This document shows, piece after piece, positions 61,401 to 64,000 of a stretch of DNA of 64,000 bases. Where the stretch lies: assembly GCA_914767715.1 (NCBI GenBank), contig OU612071.1:8227493-8291492 (forward strand). The letters are read 5' to 3'. The translations under genes and the position numbers were made by a program. A model generated the notes under the pieces. The model was not told where the DNA came from and did no database searches. It saw nothing but the letters and a program-made list of their open reading frames with translations. The first letter of the stretch is position 1. Each line of letters opens with the position of its first letter. The DNA is from Membranipora membranacea (taxonomy: Eukaryota > Bryozoa > Gymnolaemata > Cheilostomatida > Membraniporidae).

Positions 61401-62939
61401 GGAGAGCCCGTGTCCAGTGAACCTTCACCGGGATCTGTGACTGTGTGTATATTTGTATCTGTGTTTGAATGAGTTATATGAGAATCTGGGTTAGCACCGA
61501 GGTTTGAATCCATATCTGGAAGTAAACATAATATAGAGATAGGCGCCAGTCAAACAAGGTGGGCGAGGGAGATAATTCCCACTTCATGTGGTGATGTATA
61601 AAAAGACAAAACGAAGATTTAGGGCTAGTGTATGGATAGAGTGGTGCCAGGATACATGCGTACAAGGTGAGGAAGGTAGTTCCTAATTGGTGTGGTGATA
61701 TATGAAAATACAACAATATTTAGGTCTGTGGGTGGATATAGGACTGACAGGACACACTGATCATGTGATGTATTGAATTGCATATATATATCCGATGGAT
61801 AGAGTGATGAATGAGTGAAGCATGAGTACCATCACAAGGATTTTGGTATGGCGACCTGAGTTAAAATTTACTAATTAGGGGTGGGTCATGTAGGTACTGG
61901 TACTAAATTGACTCTAACGATCAGAGATACAAATGATATTAGTGTAGTCTCTATATCAGTTTGGCGCCAGGATTCATACGAGGTAGGTGAGGGAGATAAT
62001 TCCCAATTCATGTGGTGATGAATAAAATGACAAAAAGTCTAGGGCTAGTGTATTGATAAGGTGCCAGGATACTCACTGGGTGGGAATTGTCACCTCTGAT
62101 CAAGGTGCTAGTTTGGAGGTTGGGATGTATATCCTACCCTCCCTGATACCAGATACTCAATGGGTAGGTGACAAGAGGAATCAAACTACCAAGTTGTGTT
62201 CTCTTGAGTCTACAGGAACACGATAAATGTGTAAGGCCTTTTACATGAGATATTACGGCGACGACGGACTACCTACATGGTCTCATGGATAAAACTTACC
62301 AAAGGTGTTGACACTGATTGACTGCTTGGTTTGGTAAAAACGACCAATCAGAATCAGTCCATATAGTGAAAAATCCTCCACCCAGAAAGTGTGGGAACCA
62401 GAGCACAAGATATGGACAGGTAGGCTGATAGATGTGTTCGCAAGAACATAGTATCTCCTTGGTACAAGTCTTAGAGGTATCATGAGACCGTGGTAATGTA
62501 ACTAATGATTTGGAGTGATCGTTTGGTGTTCGGAGTATATAGGTGTTCAATGCAGCTGGTAAAGAGAGGATTTACATAAGATCTAACGCTTAAGCTTCTA
62601 GAGGTACCATTTACCATTTGAAGCGATATAAAACTAAATCCATGCGGCATATAGTCGTAAAAAGAGATGCCATTTTTATACCATTTCCATCTTGCAAAAC
62701 AGGTTGCGATACAAAAACATGGGGCTGACACTAGGGCCCCCTGCATCAATATCCAGAGATCTGAGCCTACCTGTATTAGCACCATCAGTATGTAGTTCAC
62801 TGTTTGAGTCAGTATCCGAGGATTTATCAGGAGCTGCAAGGTCGTCTGTAGGTGAGGAGGATTTACCGCCGCTGAAGATCTGTTTGGCAAGGTTAGTTAG
62901 ATCCACTGGCATACTAAACAGTGACTGCCCTCCACTCAT
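7144..62939 (-). CDS. EVI5: EVI5 / EVI5-like TBC-domain RabGAP, long form, 21 coding exons
   Basis: GTPase-activating protein for Rab GTPases (vertebrate and fly EVI5 are linked to Rab11, vesicle traffic and cytokinesis). Coding exons from 5' to 3': 62771-62939, 61282-61515, 60229-60325, 54049-54233, 52469-52560, 32077-32187, 31479-31592, 30527-30637, 29443-29532, 28031-28174, 27304-27393, 25508-25611, 12877-12937, 12328-12415, 11834-11976, 11025-11180, 9931-10065, 9282-9452, 8840-8965, 8192-8374, 7144-7422. All junctions are AG/GT and phases agree, giving 960 residues. Residues 1-228 are low-complexity Ser/Thr/Asp-rich; the TBC domain is about 260-475 with RxxxW, IxxDxxR (R310) and YxQ (Q347); about 510-870 is coiled coil; the tail is acidic. 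Human EVI5 is about 810 residues, so the N-terminus is longer here. The ATG has two in-frame TAA codons upstream. Orthology rests on stretches such as [25 protein letters not shown] and [19 protein letters not shown]5 and EVI5L cannot be told apart here. Three plus-strand genes lie inside its introns. Confidence 0.93.
7470..7970 (+). repeat. Degenerate tandem repeat in the last EVI5 intron
   Basis: About five diverged units containing TTAGCTTTATTTGAGCAGC, ACATAATTTA and GGTTGTTGCCAAA, with uneven spacing of roughly 85-130 bases. No coding signal. Confidence 0.6.
8192..8374 (-). CDS. EVI5: EVI5 exon 20, end of coiled coil
   Basis: Contains [20 protein letters not shown] and [11 protein letters not shown], matching ADSIAAVAELRQHIAELEIQ and ELKDQIAELN. 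61 codons, phase 0. Confidence 0.95.
8840..8965 (-). CDS. EVI5: EVI5 exon 19, coiled coil
   Basis: Codes [20 protein letters not shown] and [15 protein letters not shown], a heptad-rich stretch. 42 codons, phase 0. Confidence 0.9.
9282..9452 (-). CDS. EVI5: EVI5 exon 18, coiled coil
   Basis: Contains [20 protein letters not shown] and [13 protein letters not shown], parallel to LQDELMTIRLREAETQAE and MEMETQNQINSN. 57 codons, phase 0. Confidence 0.93.
9931..10065 (-). CDS. EVI5: EVI5 exon 17, coiled coil
   Basis: Contains [20 protein letters not shown], almost identical to the EVI5 repeat [14 protein letters not shown]. 45 codons, phase 0. Confidence 0.95.
11025..11180 (-). CDS. EVI5: EVI5 exon 16, divergent linker
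   Basis: Codes 52 residues, starting [20 protein letters not shown] and including [19 protein letters not shown]. It is flanked by a good acceptor (cctgatag) and donor (gtaagt), phase 0 both sides, but does not resemble the vertebrate segment here. It may be clade-specific or optional. Confidence 0.8.
11834..11976 (-). CDS. EVI5: EVI5 exon 15, coiled coil
   Basis: Begins (G)[20 protein letters not shown], matching QVTRAQEAEENYLIKREL. The rest is charged heptads. Phase 1 in, phase 0 out. Confidence 0.93.
12328..12415 (-). CDS. EVI5: EVI5 exon 14, coiled coil
   Basis: Codes [20 protein letters not shown] and VQLADRLIQ, the signature heptad stretch of EVI5. Donor gtaaaa, phase 1. Confidence 0.94.
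12877..12937 (-). CDS. EVI5: EVI5 exon 13, start of coiled coil
   Basis: Phase 2 in, phase 0 out. Codes [20 protein letters not shown], matching KLEKEYTTIKTKEMEEQVE. This is the point where the TBC-less first exon could join. Confidence 0.92.
12938..14140. other. Intron sequence upstream of the propeller gene
   Basis: No exon seen. A short direct repeat (agtatatcttagtt) is near 13680. The propeller gene's promoter should lie here, but I see no clear TATA element. Confidence 0.4.
14141..16702 (+). CDS. NHL-like beta-propeller protein, four exons, nested in EVI5
   Basis: Exons 14141-14366, 14708-14949, 15561-15747 and 16467-16702 join with matching phases (1, 0, 1) into 296 residues. The start used is [20 protein letters not shown]; a second Met lies three codons on. 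Blade-like repeats follow one another: [93 protein letters not shown] and [13 protein letters not shown]. This fits a six-bladed NHL / SMP-30-like propeller of the kind at the C-terminus of TRIM2/TRIM3/TRIM71 proteins, but no RING, B-box or coiled coil precedes it. AATAAA is at 16788-16793. The gene runs antisense inside the 12.6-kb EVI5 intron. Ligand and cell role are unknown; an enzymatic or scaffolding role cannot be told apart from sequence. Confidence 0.85.
15355..15480 (-). repeat. tRNA-derived SINE-like sequence
   Basis: On the minus strand: AGTTGGTTAGGGCACTTGCT (A-box region) and GGCTTCAAGTCCCAC (B-box region), about 60 bases apart. Lies in intron 2 of the propeller gene. Too diverged to be a working tRNA. 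Confidence 0.6.
16788..16793 (+). terminator. Poly(A) signal of the propeller gene
   Basis: AATAAA, 86 bases after the TGA of the propeller gene. Confidence 0.6.
17205..17530 (-). repeat. Dispersed repeat, copy 2
   Basis: Second copy of the repeat at 4284-4625, in opposite orientation, between the propeller gene and the candidate TBC-less EVI5 first exon. Confidence 0.75.
17626..18056 (-). CDS. Candidate alternative first exon of EVI5 giving a form without the TBC domain
   Basis: An open frame of 143 codons begins [20 protein letters not shown] and ends [13 protein letters not shown] lies six codons upstream in frame. The frame runs into a near-perfect donor (GAAGA|gtaagt) in phase 2, exactly the phase the coiled-coil exon at 12937 needs. 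The join would read ...[15 protein letters not shown] and give 590 residues. It cannot be a cassette exon: an acceptor at the in-frame TAG would give phase 0, while exon 12 ends in phase 2. The sequence is Asn/Gln/Ser/Gly-rich with an acidic end and I recognise no domain. It could instead be the first exon of an unknown gene. Lies inside the intron, beyond the nested propeller gene. Confidence 0.5.
18057..21343. other. Intron sequence, no gene seen
   Basis: Holds a 12-bp tandem repeat (gattctatgttg) at about 18120-18160. A minus-strand open frame at 18281-18520 starts with a signal-peptide-like segment but has no other support. Confidence 0.4.
21344..21687. mobile_element. Inverted-repeat element with a tRNA-like core
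   Basis: Terminal inverted repeats of about 26 bases, ATCACTATGGTTCCATGG then (A/G)TCGATT. Inside are a tRNA-Ser-like segment (21490-21581) and a 33-base palindrome (21610-21642). No clear target duplication was found. Confidence 0.75.
21490..21581 (+). tRNA. tRNA-Ser-like pseudogene or SINE head
   Basis: A-box-like GTGGCTGAATGGTTAGCTG and B-box-like GGGGTTCAAGTCTC, with space for a long variable arm as in Ser/Leu tRNAs. The stems do not all pair, so it is more likely a tRNA-derived promoter than a working tRNA. Confidence 0.4.
22115..22485 (+). repeat. Tandem duplication, about 198 bp
   Basis: Two diverged units sharing ATCCAAGCTT, AGTAGTAAA(A)CTTTTC and GAGATGAT.(T/G)TAGAGATTGT, offset by 195-201 bases. 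Confidence 0.65.
22981..23356 (+). repeat. Tandem duplication, about 215 bp
   Basis: Two diverged units sharing CGAGCTGCTTGTC, GATCGAA and CACACCTAA.TGTGC-type blocks. Confidence 0.55.
24014..24262 (-). pseudogene. Possible Ty3-type retroelement pol relic
   Basis: The minus strand reads [17 protein letters not shown] and then [14 protein letters not shown], faintly like the FVPGFxxIAxPL..LKxxLxxAPVL stretch after the reverse transcriptase of Ty3-type elements. Short, with no other pol motifs. Weak call. Confidence 0.2.
25508..25611 (-). CDS. EVI5: EVI5 exon 12, TBC to coiled-coil linker
   Basis: Codes [20 protein letters not shown] and ends [10 protein letters not shown], matching QVKYNSKKMKK of EVI5. 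It ends in phase 2. The next constitutive exon is 12.6 kb downstream. Confidence 0.92.
25697..26410 (+). repeat. Two diverged copies of an intron repeat
   Basis: 25697-25815 and 25982-26125 both read ACTTACTTTTA..ATATGCTTGTTTT(C/A)...GACGGCAATTGC.TTGGAAA. Each is followed by a foldback element. Confidence 0.55.
25805..25932. mobile_element. Foldback element, CTTAGTTT family, copy 1
   Basis: Begins CTTAGTTTAAGC and ends GCTTAAACTAAG. Inside, the arms GGGATAGC..GCATTTCAT and ATGAAATG..GCTATCCC pair. 128 bp, no coding. Confidence 0.7.
26312..26502. mobile_element. Foldback element, CTTAGTTT family, copy 2
   Basis: Begins CTTAGTTTGAGC and ends near CGCTCCAAACTTAG; the middle has AGGAGCATTTCATTG facing TAAAATGCTACA. 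More diverged than copy 1. Confidence 0.5.
27304..27393 (-). CDS. EVI5: EVI5 exon 11, end of TBC domain
   Basis: Codes [20 protein letters not shown] then MDMEGMLL, parallel to GLEIVFRVGLALLQMNQAEL and MQLDMEGMLQ. 30 codons, phase 0. Confidence 0.94.
28031..28174 (-). CDS. EVI5: EVI5 exon 10, TBC domain
   Basis: Codes [20 protein letters not shown] and [16 protein letters not shown]. The SMYAS.WFLTLF core is the usual late-TBC motif. 48 codons, phase 0. Confidence 0.94.
28170..28660 (+). repeat. Diverged tandem units in an EVI5 intron
   Basis: Three weakly alike units of about 165-200 bases, sharing (C)AACAAAA..., TAGAATGTGT and ATACCTA(A/G)TGC.TAT..CAC. Confidence 0.4.
29443..29532 (-). 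CDS. EVI5: EVI5 exon 9, TBC domain
   Basis: Codes [19 protein letters not shown] and [10 protein letters not shown], matching RLRELFKPSMAELG of EVI5. 30 codons, phase 0. Confidence 0.94.
30527..30637 (-). CDS. EVI5: EVI5 exon 8, TBC glutamine finger
   Basis: Contains [19 protein letters not shown], the YxQ motif giving the catalytic glutamine, followed by [13 protein letters not shown]. 37 codons, phase 0. Nearly identical to the matching EVI5 segment. Confidence 0.95.
30648..30830 (+). repeat. Degenerate AAC-rich microsatellite
   Basis: Imperfect run of aacaataacattaacagta-type words on the plus strand. Confidence 0.7.
31479..31592 (-). CDS. EVI5: EVI5 exon 7, TBC arginine finger
   Basis: Contains [16 protein letters not shown], the IxxDxxR motif whose last Arg is the catalytic arginine finger of RabGAPs. 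38 codons, phase 0 at both ends. Confidence 0.95.
32077..32187 (-). CDS. EVI5: EVI5 exon 6, start of TBC domain
   Basis: Codes [20 protein letters not shown] and 17 more residues: the GVPxxxRxxxW motif that opens TBC domains. Exactly 37 codons, phase 0 at both ends. Confidence 0.95.
32440..32830. repeat. Composite repeat region with a copy of the HMG-gene exon-1 start
   Basis: On the minus strand, about 46 bases (near 32747-32793) read AATGATACCAAGAACCCTG and CCTTTACAAACACTTTAAT, nearly the same as the start of the HMG-box-like gene's exon 1 (48561-48606). Next to it is TATAGTCTCTGGT, which is also the end of the inverted-repeat element at 61147-61253. Confidence 0.45.
32831..39234. other. 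Long EVI5 intron stretch, no gene seen
   Basis: No exon with support on either strand. It holds diverged tandem units near 34700-34960 (ACATAACG.TCTAACGA.AAG blocks), a segment at 34510-34580 alike in reverse to 48330-48400, and at about 37826-37875 a single end related to the element at 53681-54003. Confidence 0.4.
38923..38976 (-). other. Weak candidate short first exon
   Basis: ATG at 38976 reads [18 protein letters not shown] and meets a gtaaaa donor in phase 0, the phase of EVI5 exon 6. No promoter element or in-frame upstream stop close by, so chance is the likelier explanation. Confidence 0.12.
39242..39291. mobile_element. Tiny palindromic element with 7-bp target duplication, copy 1 (50 bp)
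   Basis: Arms CACAGAGTAAGGATATAT and its reverse complement around a (TA)n centre, flanked on both sides by ATGTGAT (39235-39241 and 39292-39298). Confidence 0.8.
39299..41227. other. EVI5 intron stretch upstream of the DUF4806 gene
   Basis: No exon seen. A poly-G run of about 15 bases is near 39773-39787. Confidence 0.4.
44039..44109 (+). CDS. DUF4806 gene exon 6, one base short
   Basis: Entered in phase 1 it reads [15 protein letters not shown] and then TGA at 44083-44085. The second half reads [14 protein letters not shown] in the next frame and leaves in phase 1 at gtaagc, as the following exon needs. One extra A in the run at 44066-44071 would restore a single frame through the exon. 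Skipping the exon also keeps frame, since both neighbours use phase 1. Confidence 0.7.
45795..45954 (+). CDS. DUF4806 gene exon 9 with in-frame TGA
   Basis: Reads [20 protein letters not shown] then RRVA, TGA (45867-45869), [20 protein letters not shown] and TRVFKTIG. Homology to DUF4806 continues on both sides of the TGA without a shift, and the donor gtaagt is intact. This is a point nonsense change, not a wrong frame. Confidence 0.75.
46389..46718. mobile_element. 330-bp inverted-repeat element with TA duplication and tRNA-like core
   Basis: Terminal inverted repeats CCCTATAGGAGTTTA, flanked by TA on both sides (46387-46388, 46719-46720), as in Tc1/mariner-type non-autonomous elements. 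A tRNA-like segment fills the centre. It sits in intron 9 of the DUF4806 gene. Confidence 0.8.
46545..46622 (+). repeat. tRNA-derived core of the 330-bp element
   Basis: A-box-like GTGTAGCGGTCTAAGTGTC and B-box-like GGGTTTGAATCCC, followed by a run of T. It looks like a pol III promoter from a tRNA or SINE rather than a working tRNA. Confidence 0.55.
47716..47721 (+). terminator. Poly(A) signal of the DUF4806 gene
   Basis: AATAAA 34 bases after the TGA (47680-47682). It separates this gene from the HMG-box-like gene that starts 842 bases further on. The last exon (47661-) also reads open in phase 0 to a TAA just before this signal, so the final residues are uncertain. Confidence 0.55.
48028..48410 (+). 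repeat. Dispersed repeat with internal duplication
   Basis: Two units share GA(A/C)G.ATTGGATTGTTAT and ATGGTTTCT(C/T)CAAATATCGGG. The far end (TTTTGTGTTTGCTGGGTGGG) matches in reverse the segment at 34510-34580. It lies between the DUF4806 and HMG-box-like genes. Confidence 0.55.
48563..52322 (+). CDS. HMG-box-like protein with KGSxPPPx repeat, four exons, nested in EVI5
   Basis: Exons 48563-48722, 49074-49258, 50284-50388 and 52209-52322 join in phases 1, 0, 0 into 187 residues. ATG at 48563 has TAG six codons upstream in frame. Residues 1-53 are a Ser-rich leader ([20 protein letters not shown]). Next come five 8-residue proline repeats (KGSPPPPN to KGSTPPPS). An HMG-box-like domain follows: [30 protein letters not shown] and [11 protein letters not shown]. 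The exon at 52209 adds a helix ([20 protein letters not shown]) and a Lys-rich end. The box is a few residues shorter than usual between helices 1 and 2. HMG boxes bend DNA; this one is probably nuclear, target unknown. Its intron 2 holds a 714-bp element and its intron 3 a 1.28-kb element. The stop lies about 150 bases from an EVI5 exon on the other strand. Confidence 0.75.
49088..49212 (+). repeat. Coding minisatellite, five 24-bp units
   Basis: Five units of AGCAAAGGTAGC(A/C)CGCCGCC-type sequence, each coding KGS(P/T)PPP(S/N). The last three units are nearly identical, so copy number may vary between individuals. Confidence 0.85.
49412..50125. mobile_element. 714-bp non-autonomous element with TTA duplication
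   Basis: Terminal inverted repeats AGGTGTGGCTACATGTCACG (continuing AT), flanked by TTA on both sides (49409-49411, 50126-50128). A 3-bp TTA/TAA duplication is typical of PIF/Harbinger elements. No transposase. A 9-bp tandem repeat (CACGAGTAA, about 50010-50062) lies inside. It is in intron 2 of the HMG-box-like gene. Confidence 0.8.
51316..51341. mobile_element. Tiny palindromic element with 7-bp target duplication, copy 2 (26 bp)
   Basis: Left arm CACAGAGTAAGGATA, right arm TATCCTCTGTG (lacks TTAC). Flanks ATACGCT and ATATGCT agree at 6 of 7 bases. It lies inside the 1.28-kb TTAA element. Confidence 0.7.
51510..51716 (+). CDS. Small open frame inside the TTAA element
   Basis: About 68 codons, open from 51510 to TAG, with no ATG near the start. 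It reads [20 protein letters not shown] and [17 protein letters not shown], then an [11 protein letters not shown] end. A possible gtaggc donor follows HAE. Acidic and coding-like; possibly the N-terminal remnant of a transposon protein. I do not recognise a domain. Confidence 0.35.
52428..52445 (+). terminator. Overlapping poly(A) signals of the HMG-box-like gene
   Basis: AATAAA occurs at 52428, 52436 and 52440, just 24 bases before the antisense EVI5 exon 5 ends at 52469. Confidence 0.55.
52469..52560 (-). CDS. EVI5: EVI5 exon 5, pre-TBC helix
   Basis: Codes [20 protein letters not shown] and then [10 protein letters not shown]. The spaced tryptophans match the WGRIVNEWEDVRKKK segment just before the EVI5 TBC domain. 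Donor gtaagt is in phase 0 with the GVPQEF exon at 32187. This join defines the 20-kb intron that holds two plus-strand genes. Confidence 0.92.
52561..53680. other. EVI5 intron, no gene seen
   Basis: Non-coding. A poly-C run lies near 53044-53060. Confidence 0.45.
53681..54003. mobile_element. 323-bp inverted-repeat element
   Basis: Inverted ends CACAGCCAGCCCTTAAAAGC and then G(T/G)TCGGGATGGC. The right end stops 46 bases from the donor of EVI5 exon 4. A related single end is at about 37826-37875. No clear target duplication. Confidence 0.7.
54049..54233 (-). CDS. EVI5: EVI5 exon 4
   Basis: Phase 2 in, phase 1 out (donor gtttgt). It starts [16 protein letters not shown], parallel to LETDSKSLRSV of vertebrate EVI5, followed by a Ser/Gly-rich linker and an acidic EEQEE end. 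The donor lies 46 bases from the right end of an inverted-repeat element. Confidence 0.88.
54234..56527. other. EVI5 intron, no gene seen apart from the tiny palindrome
   Basis: No supported exon. Open frames at 54621-54836 and 55051-55236 lack splice signals or family resemblance. Confidence 0.45.
55349..55380. mobile_element. Tiny palindromic element with 7-bp target duplication, copy 3 (32 bp)
   Basis: Perfect palindrome of arms CACAGAGTAAGGATAT, flanked exactly by ATGACGT on both sides (55342-55348 and 55381-55387). Confidence 0.82.
56528..56598 (-). CDS. EVI5: Alternative first coding exon of EVI5 (short form)
   Basis: ATG at 56598 codes [20 protein letters not shown] and a few more residues, then a gtaaag donor in phase 2. 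That is the phase of exon 3, so it can replace exons 1-3 and join exon 4 to give an 817-residue protein, close to vertebrate EVI5 length. No in-frame acceptor was found just upstream. The ATG abuts three 37-bp CCAAT-containing repeats, as expected of a promoter. Start-site use is inferred. Confidence 0.6.
56598..56710 (-). promoter_or_regulatory. Proximal promoter of the EVI5 short form: three 37-bp CCAAT repeats
   Basis: Three head-to-tail units at 56598-56634, 56635-56671 and 56672-56710, each carrying CAATCAGC then AGGCCTA. Units 1 and 2 contain CCAATCAGC, a good NF-Y site (read as CTGATTGG on the coding strand); unit 3 has TCAATCAGC. They end at the ATG of the alternative exon, so part may be transcribed leader. 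The promoter role is inferred from motif and position. Confidence 0.5.
56711..58876. other. No gene seen
   Basis: Intron or upstream sequence of EVI5. No supported exon on either strand. Confidence 0.4.
58877..58985. mobile_element. Foldback element, CTTAGTTT family, copy 3
   Basis: Begins CTTAGTTTGAGCGCACAAT; the arm TGTGCCAGGATAG faces CTATCCTGGCACA. In an EVI5 intron. Confidence 0.55.
59595..59785 (-). repeat. tRNA-derived SINE
   Basis: On the minus strand: GGTAGCTCAGTTGGTTAGAG (canonical A box) and GGTCCTGGGTTCGAATCCCG (canonical B box), then a GC-rich body to about 59595. The anticodon stem is broken, so this is a SINE head or tRNA pseudogene and not a working tRNA. Confidence 0.7.
59860..60065 (+). 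repeat. Dispersed repeat family R3, copy B
   Basis: Copy of the repeat at 6815-7030, in EVI5 intron 3. Followed by two copies of a gtctgactatcagactaag block (about 60072 and 60187). Confidence 0.7.
60229..60325 (-). CDS. EVI5: EVI5 exon 3
   Basis: Phase 1 in, phase 2 out (donor gtgagt). The segment [18 protein letters not shown] runs into ALESDNKSI of exon 4 and matches the conserved vertebrate EVI5 stretch ending LLAKLEEQNR. The acceptor (ttgtttgaag) is weak, so the 5' edge is less certain. Confidence 0.75.
61147..61253. mobile_element. Short TA-rich inverted-repeat element
   Basis: Ends ACCAGAGACTATGGATGTA and, in reverse, ACCAGAGACTATAGATGTA, around a (TA)n-rich middle. The same end sequence is next to the repeat near 32740. 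It lies directly downstream of EVI5 exon 2 on the coding strand. Confidence 0.7.
61282..61515 (-). CDS. EVI5: EVI5 exon 2, Thr/Pro-rich linker
   Basis: Acceptor ttacttccag, phase 1 in and phase 1 out (donor gtatac). It codes 78 residues rich in Thr, Ser, Pro and acidic residues (for example [12 protein letters not shown]), likely disordered. A second possible donor (gtaagg) lies 18 bases further on but would break the phase with exon 3. Confidence 0.7.
61800..61955 (+). repeat. Dispersed repeat family R3, copy C
   Basis: Third copy, in EVI5 intron 1. It splits a series of about 105-bp tandem units (GCCAGGATAC..GGGAGATAATTCCCA) at 61540-61740 and 61968-62060. Confidence 0.65.
62771..62939 (-). 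CDS. EVI5: EVI5 exon 1 (start exon)
   Basis: Encodes residues 1-56, beginning [20 protein letters not shown], then a Ser/Asp-rich stretch. It ends in phase 1 at a gtaggc donor. ATG at 62939 is chosen because two TAA codons lie a few codons upstream in frame. Confidence 0.75.
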
Positions 62940-64000
62940 CTCAGCTCTCACCACAAGCGCCAAAAATTATTATCTCCTTCAACAGAGAGCTAGAGAATCT
63001 TTTAGATTAGTCCCCTATACCAAAGACTGGGTGAATGTGAGGAGAAATTCCAACTGCTTGTTGCTTTTCACCACTGGGGGCAAAACAAATATTGTTAGCC
63101 AGGAATCTCCATCATGGAAGATTAACCCTAGTTCCCAGTGATGTCTATGATGATCTGTCAGCAGCCTTCAATGCTGGTATTCTACAAAGAGAAGATATCT
63201 GTGATAATCATTGATAGCAAAGAGCATGAATGTTTGGGAATGCCTGTTTTGGAACAATCTCCAAGCAGATGGTAAAGGAGGCTCACAATATACACTGCTT
63301 ACTAGTGGTACCATTTACCATTCATCATTGTAAAAGCAGCCGATCTCTGTATCAAGCAATGGGCATCTTATTAATTTAAATAATTGATGCCTGCCAGCAC
63401 TTGTGGACCACATTACAGGACAAGACCTGGTGACACAGGCTGTCTTAGTGGTATGGCGGTCAACTGTGTAACTTTATGTGAGGCATTGGGGTTGGAGATT
63501 TTTGAAAGAAGTAATTTGGCCCTGGTAGGGTATGAATAATCAACTTGGTCTAACTCCCACTATCTTATTGACGTGTCAGATCTAACCATTATTGGCAATA
63601 TTATTGAAATCTCAATTAGGCCTACACATTTTACTTCTACTCTGCCCAGAGAAGATAATCCTAGCTACACTCTCAGTGAGATACCCTATATGGCCTGTCA
63701 TCGCATGTCCGAACATGTGGAATGAGAGCTTGTCAATGCAAAACATCCTCTTAATAGAGCGGTGTTTTACCTTGAACCTACACATTGCGAACTCCGCAGA
63801 AGCACGATTTCAGTTCCAAACCCTCAAGATATCAAACAAATACATTACAAAATCAGTCGACCTGAAGTTCATTGATTCCTAAAAGCCCCACCAATTACAG
63901 TAATGGATATCCAAGTGCACTGAAGAGAAATCTTACTCCAGTTTAAAACTCTCAAAACAAAACCAAACCAAACCAAAATCCTTTTAAATTAGGTCTACAT
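62940..64000. other. Upstream of EVI5, no gene seen
   Basis: Should hold the long-form promoter and 5' UTR. No clear TATA box, and no coding exon of a neighbour gene was recognised. Confidence 0.4.

Noticed and set aside
62692-63141. Plus-strand open frame of 149 codons.
   Set aside because: Its left part is the antisense of EVI5 exon 1 and the rest has no support.

Overview
This is nuclear DNA from an animal, probably a marine invertebrate. It is AT-rich, its genes are split by GT..AG introns of about 0.2 to 20 kb, and it is full of short inverted-repeat elements and tRNA-derived repeats. Frequent aggcct/taggcct words recall ambulacrarian (echinoderm or hemichordate) genomes, but that is only an impression. 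No bacterial operons, rRNA, CRISPR array or viral gene set was seen.

One gene dominates the window. An EVI5 / EVI5-like orthologue (TBC-domain RabGAP followed by a long coiled coil) lies on the minus strand. Its ATG is at 62939 and its stop is at 7144. I could place 21 coding exons whose splice phases all agree (2883 nt, 960 residues). Both catalytic fingers of the TBC domain are kept (IxxDxxR and YxQ). Two other first coding exons fit the same gene. One at 56528-56598 gives an 817-residue form and sits under three 37-bp tandem repeats, two of them with CCAAT boxes. One at 17626-18056 has a strong donor in the right phase for the first coiled-coil exon and would give a 590-residue protein with no TBC domain.

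Three plus-strand genes lie inside EVI5 introns. (1) 14141-16702 is a four-exon NHL-like beta-propeller gene (296 residues) in the 12.6-kb intron between the TBC and coiled-coil exons. (2) 41228-47682 is an eleven-exon DUF4806-family gene in the 20-kb intron; it carries a one-base frameshift at an A run and an in-frame TGA. (3) 48563-52322 is a four-exon HMG-box-like gene with a KGSxPPPx repeat, in the same 20-kb intron. Left of EVI5 (1-7.1 kb) there is a tandem 340-bp satellite, one orphan candidate exon and a possible fragment of an ADP-ribosylglycohydrolase-like gene.

The rest is intron and repeat. Best defined are a 1.28-kb element with TTAA target duplications, a 714-bp element with TTA duplications, a 330-bp element with TA duplications and a tRNA-like core, a 344-bp inverted-repeat element with another tRNA-like core, a foldback family starting CTTAGTTT, and three tiny palindromes (26, 32 and 50 bp) that share one sequence and are each flanked by a 7-bp duplication. 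That last family is the most unusual signal in the window.
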